This document shows positions 61,384 to 64,000 of a stretch of DNA of 64,000 nucleotides, one piece after another (position 1 is the stretch's first letter; the number at the start of each line of letters is the position of its first letter). The notes beneath the pieces were generated by a model. It was not told the DNA's origin. It searched no databases and saw nothing but the letters and a program-made list of their open reading frames with translations. Position numbers and translations under genes: made by a program. Source of the DNA: Mucilaginibacter agri (GTDB lineage Bacteria > Bacteroidota > Bacteroidia > Sphingobacteriales > Sphingobacteriaceae); NCBI RefSeq assembly GCF_009928685.1, contig NZ_WWEO01000044.1:620001-684000 (forward strand), read 5' to 3'.

Positions 61384-61583
61384 GAATCAAGAATCGAGAG
61401 ACAAGAATCAAGACTTTGGGCAATCTACACAACGGCAGTTTTGCCTCACCCACCAGTCTCCGAGGGGGCGGCACAAAGTCTCCCCTACCGGGGGAGATTT
61501 AGAGGGGCGCTTTCTACGAGGTTGCCTCGTCGTACCTCCTCGCAATGACATTTTAATTTTTCTTGACTCTCGATTCCCGATTC
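61384..61583. repeat. Composite repeat region
   Basis: Phrase words GAATCAAGAATCGAGAGAC (61384-61402) have their inverted partner TCTTGACTCTCGATTCCCG at 61561-61579. Between the arms lie G/C-run palindrome material (AGTCTCCGAGGGGGC, CTCCCCTACCGGGGGAG, about 61457-61497) and a half copy of the AATGACA-type element (61515-61550). All three repeat classes are therefore combined within 200 bases, between the convergent Dabb and YdeI-like genes. Confidence 0.8.
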
Positions 61584-61585
61584 AC

Positions 61586-62098
61586 TTACTTCCTCGCTTT
61601 CAAATCCCTTATCATCTCCGAATAGCCCATTCTTCTTGTGGCGGCGTTAATGGTATTAGCTATGCGAGTTGCCCGGGTTGGGTCGGTTTTGGCGCTGTTG
61701 ATCCATTTGTAGAAATATTCACGGTGGCCTTTGGGCAGGGAGTTAAAAAATTCTAAAGCTTCGGGCTGTTCATAATCGAAGCACTCTTTCATGTCTTCGG
61801 GCATTTCTATCACAAAATCATCATGGGTTTCGAGCTGCACGGTTAGCATGGCGCCCTTATGTTTGTGGATACCTTTTCGCATATCTGCGTTGATGGCCAT
61901 AATAAAACTGCCGTCGCCCCAGGGCATCAAAGCTACGCCTGAAATAGGAAAATGATCTAAAAAACCCTTTACCCGGAAGGATTTCTTATTACCTGGCTTT
62001 AATTCGAGCGCTAAATCCTCCGGAATATTGATATAAGTCCATCCGGTCTTCTCCCCTTGCTCTGCAAATTGATAAATTATGGTATCAAACTTTATCAT
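61586..62098 (-). CDS. DUF1905 / YdeI-OmpD-associated domain protein
   Basis: The 170-residue protein has an N-terminal DUF1905 beta-barrel-like domain (about 1-88: QFAEQGEKTGWTYINIPEDL, FRVKGFLDHFPISGVALMPWG). A C-terminal helical YdeI/OmpD-associated motif follows (about 105-160: MKECFDYEQPEALEFFNSLP, REYFYKWINSAKTDPTRATR). The combination is common; some relatives are linked to resistance to small peptides or bacteriocins, but there is no proof here. No signal peptide. Confidence 0.85.
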   Translation of the reverse strand: MIKFDTIIYQFAEQGEKTGWTYINIPEDLALELKPGNKKSFRVKGFLDHFPISGVALMPWGDGSFIMAINADMRKGIHKHKGAMLTVQLETHDDFVIEMPEDMKECFDYEQPEALEFFNSLPKGHREYFYKWINSAKTDPTRATRIANTINAATRRMGYSEMIRDLKARK

Positions 62099-62232
62099 TA
62101 TTATCAGTCAAATTATCGTTTTCAGAGCACATTTACAAAAGTTTTAAATTGGGTAACAAGGGTGTTGCACTAAGCAACTTTCAGCACCTAACAACGTCTA
62201 TAGTGGTATAAATTTTAGTTAGTAAAAATACA

Positions 62233-62664
62233 ATGAAAACGTTAAAATCAATTGCAATTGCCGCTTGTCTGTTCATGACCGTTGGCTTTGCCAAAGCAGC
62301 TCCCAAAACAATAGACGATAATGCCGCATCGGCCAATAGTGCAGTTAATACTTATGTTGCAGCGGTAAGCCAGGGTAAAACAGAAGGATTTGGAAAGGTG
62401 GTAGACCCATCGGCGCAATTCAGCATTTTGCAAGGCAAAAACATTCTGAGCTTTTCTAAGGCAGATATGATGGCTTTTGTAAAAGAAAACAAAAACATTA
62501 ATCAGGAGTGCAAAACCAGCACTTCAGTTGTGGAATCAAACCCTGATATGACCGTGGTAAAAGTTGATATGGACTACGGAAATTTTGTGCGCACCAACTA
62601 TGTTACGCTCAACAACATGGCAGGTACATGGAAAATTACCAACGTTTACAGCGTGGTGAAATAA
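62233..62664 (+). CDS. Lumazine-binding/NTF2-like secreted protein, copy 1
   Basis: The 143-residue protein has a signal peptide (SIAIAACLFMTVGFAKA). An NTF2-like fold of the putative lumazine-binding type (Lumazine_bd_2) follows: AVNTYVAAVSQGKTEGFGKV, FSILQGKNILSFSKADMMAF, VVKVDMDYGNFVRTNYVTL, NMAGTWKITNVYSVVK. It is about 50-60 percent identical by eye to the next gene and has the same length, so the pair arose by tandem duplication. The role is unknown. A terminator follows, so the copies are separate units. Confidence 0.8.
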   Translation: MKTLKSIAIAACLFMTVGFAKAAPKTIDDNAASANSAVNTYVAAVSQGKTEGFGKVVDPSAQFSILQGKNILSFSKADMMAFVKENKNINQECKTSTSVVESNPDMTVVKVDMDYGNFVRTNYVTLNNMAGTWKITNVYSVVK

Positions 62665-62686
62665 GCATTTAAAGAATTATTAACAC

Positions 62687-62723
62687 AAAAGGCCGTCCCG
62701 ATTTAACGTTGGGGCGGCCTTTT
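62687..62723 (+). terminator. Intrinsic terminator after lumazine-binding copy 1
   Basis: AAAAGGCCGTCCCG (62687-62700) pairs, with one mismatch, with GGGGCGGCCTTTT (62711-62723). The stem is GC-rich and is followed by T-rich sequence. The 235 nt from here to the next gene hold an AT-rich leader with a short GTAAC...GTTAC inverted pair (about 62892-62910) but no gene. Confidence 0.75.
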
Positions 62724-62958
62724 GCTTTATTACGTTTTTTTCTTAAAAAAATATTTGCAATTAATTGCAGCTTTTTTGGATATACGATTATCTATAACGA
62801 GTCTATATTACGAGATTTTTAATAAAAGCGGAGTATGTTAGGTGTTTCTGTAAAAGTGAAAAAGGTTAACGAAATTTTAACATTTCGGCTGTAACGTAGC
62901 GGGGGTTACGGCTGTCTTATGAGTATAAAATTTATTAAAACACTAAATACAAAATATC

Positions 62959-63390
62959 ATGAAAACCTTAAAAACACTTACACTTGGTCTTTGCCTTTTC
63001 TTAGCTGCCACAATAGCTAAAGCTAATAAAATTTCTACAGAAGACAAAATGGCTTCTCCTTATTTTGCTATCAACACTTATGTTGATGCCGTGAGCCGCG
63101 GTAAAGTTGCCGACCTGGATCAGGTAATTGATAAAACTGCAAAATTTAGCATGCTGCGCGGTAAAAACATCATCAGCTTTGATAAAGACGAGATGATCAA
63201 TTTCGCTAAGCAAAATGCTAACCTTGAGCAAACCTGCACTATCAATACTTCAATTGTAAATACCAACGCCGACGTTACTGTGGCAAAAGTTGATATGCAA
63301 TTTGATGGCTTTGTACGCAGCAACTATGTAACCCTTACCCACACTGGTAGCGGTTGGAAAATTACGAACGTTTATAGCGTGTTTAAATAA
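62959..63390 (+). CDS. Lumazine-binding/NTF2-like secreted protein, copy 2
   Basis: The 143-residue paralogue of the preceding gene has a signal peptide (LTLGLCLFLAATIAKANKI). The same blocks are present: AINTYVDAVSRGKVADLDQV, FSMLRGKNIISFDKDEMINF, VAKVDMQFDGFVRSNYVTL, GSGWKITNVYSVFK. The long, AT-rich upstream gap (about 290 nt) suggests its own promoter and perhaps different expression from copy 1. The function is unknown. Confidence 0.8.
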   Translation: MKTLKTLTLGLCLFLAATIAKANKISTEDKMASPYFAINTYVDAVSRGKVADLDQVIDKTAKFSMLRGKNIISFDKDEMINFAKQNANLEQTCTINTSIVNTNADVTVAKVDMQFDGFVRSNYVTLTHTGSGWKITNVYSVFK

Positions 63391-63409
63391 AAGTTGATTA
63401 TTAGATGTG

Positions 63410-63443
63410 AAAAAAGGCTCCCGATAAATCGGGAGCCTTTTTT
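63410..63443. terminator. Bidirectional terminator
   Basis: AAAAAAGGCTCCCGAT (63410-63425) and its exact reverse complement (63428-63443) form a perfect 16-bp stem with a 2-base spacer and T runs on both strands. It serves the lumazine-binding copy 2 and the partial SGNH hydrolase, which converge here. Confidence 0.9.
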
Positions 63444-63452
63444 GTTTATTCG

Positions 63453-64000
63453 TTATTTAACATATTTTTTCAAAGCTTTCTGCCAGCGGTCGTACCCCTC
63501 TTTTTTAAGGTGCAGGTAATCTGCCTTAAAGAGCGAAGAATCGGGCAACGAAGTTTTAGGATCATAAAGCGGGGTATTTACATCTACATAAGTAAGCCCT
63601 TTATGATGATTTACAAAAGTTTTGATGAGCGCATTAGTGCTATCGACATCTGCATAATGTTTAGCCCGGCTCGGGCTTTTTTTAATAGACAACCAGTAAG
63701 TTTTAGCACCCGGTAGTTTCTGCTGAATCATGTTATACAGCGTCACAAAATCCTGGTATACCTGTTGTGGCGTGCGGTCGAAATTAATATCGTTTTCACC
63801 GGCGTACACAAAAATGCGGTCGGGTTTGTAAGGGAACAGGATATAATCGGTATAATATTTAACCCACTGATCAAGGGTTGATCCTCCTACCCCACGTTTC
63901 AACACCCGCTTGTCGGCAAAACGCTGTTCCAAGTCGTCCCAGAGGCGGATTGATGAGCTACCGATAAACAAGTTGCCTCCCGGTTTTGGAAAACTGAGGC
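63453..64000 (-). CDS. SGNH/GDSL-type hydrolase, partial at the window edge
   Basis: The reading frame is open to the right edge, so the start of this minus-strand gene lies outside. The visible 181 residues include the nucleophile block LFIGSSSIRLWDDL (first Ser of GSSS), the Gly block RGVGGSTLDQWVKYY, the Asn block YAGENDIN and the C-terminal Asp/His block FKADYLHLKKEGYDRW. The fold hydrolyses esters of sugars or lipids, for example acetyl groups on polysaccharides. The N-terminal part, probably a signal peptide, is not seen. The TTG at 63971 should not be taken as the start. Confidence 0.88.
   Translation of the reverse strand, partial: LSFPKPGGNLFIGSSSIRLWDDLEQRFADKRVLKRGVGGSTLDQWVKYYTDYILFPYKPDRIFVYAGENDINFDRTPQQVYQDFVTLYNMIQQKLPGAKTYWLSIKKSPSRAKHYADVDSTNALIKTFVNHHKGLTYVDVNTPLYDPKTSLPDSSLFKADYLHLKKEGYDRWQKALKKYVK

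Overview
The window is a contiguous piece of a Bacteroidota chromosome, most likely Sphingobacteriaceae (Mucilaginibacter/Pedobacter-like). Reasons: moderate GC, almost no Shine-Dalgarno motifs, a TAnnTTTG-type promoter before hemA, Bacteroidota-only families (DUF6702, DUF4159, BatA-type proteins, long two-part IspG, ParC of about 900 residues) and abundant palindromic intergenic repeats. I see no rRNA, tRNA, CRISPR, transposase, integrase or phage gene. The last gene runs off the right edge.

Layout. 129-9001 (minus strand): a C5-pathway heme cluster, hemA, a fused hemC-hemD, hemB, hemL and hemE, with a compact two-component system and a TPR-like membrane protein between hemL and hemE. 9155-14751: DoxX-like protein, alpha/beta hydrolase, NAPE-PLD-like metallo-hydrolase, poxB-type TPP enzyme, and two paralogues sharing a cysteine-motif N-terminus. 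14754-20580: ispG carrying two in-frame stretches that look like intergenic repeat DNA, an M1 peptidase, a HupE-like membrane protein and a DUF6702 protein. 20640-32031: GH2 beta-galactosidase, serine hydrolase, Gfo/Idh/MocA oxidoreductase, a lipoprotein, rRNA-methyltransferase-like protein, MlaF/MlaE transporter parts, SDR, PspC and LiaF-like envelope proteins, RDD protein.

32195-52980 is the most unusual region: about 20 kb of minus-strand genes with four tldD and three pmbA (tldE) paralogues in adjacent pairs plus one orphan tldD, and a carboxypeptidase-regulatory-like secreted protein. Directly upstream is a MoxR ATPase / DUF58 / BatA / DUF4175 / glutamine-amidotransferase-like membrane operon, with a divergent DUF4159 gene. 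All four tldD genes appear to start at TTG and encode Tat-like N-termini, while the pmbA products have no signal. The hypothesis is an exported or envelope-associated TldD/TldE proteolytic system coupled to a MoxR/von Willebrand chaperone-like module; its substrate is unknown.

53050-64000: msrA, an e(P4)-type acid phosphatase, DUF1398 protein, aldose-1-epimerase-like protein, methyltransferase, parC, a small lipoprotein, a Tat-type Dabb protein, a DUF1905/YdeI-like protein, two tandem lumazine-binding-like secreted proteins and a partial SGNH hydrolase.

Three intergenic repeat types recur: (a) long inverted repeats beginning and ending TGTCATT.../...AATGACA; (b) G/C-run palindromes such as CCCCCTAAAGGGGG or CCCTCTCC-GGAGAGGG; (c) phrase-like low-complexity arms (for example TTCTTGATTCTCGATTC or CAACTGATAACTGACAACC), usually as imperfect inverted pairs. 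One type (c) pair surrounds a decayed fragment of a four-helix-bundle (23S rRNA IVS-type) protein, and type (b)/(c) sequence lies inside ispG.
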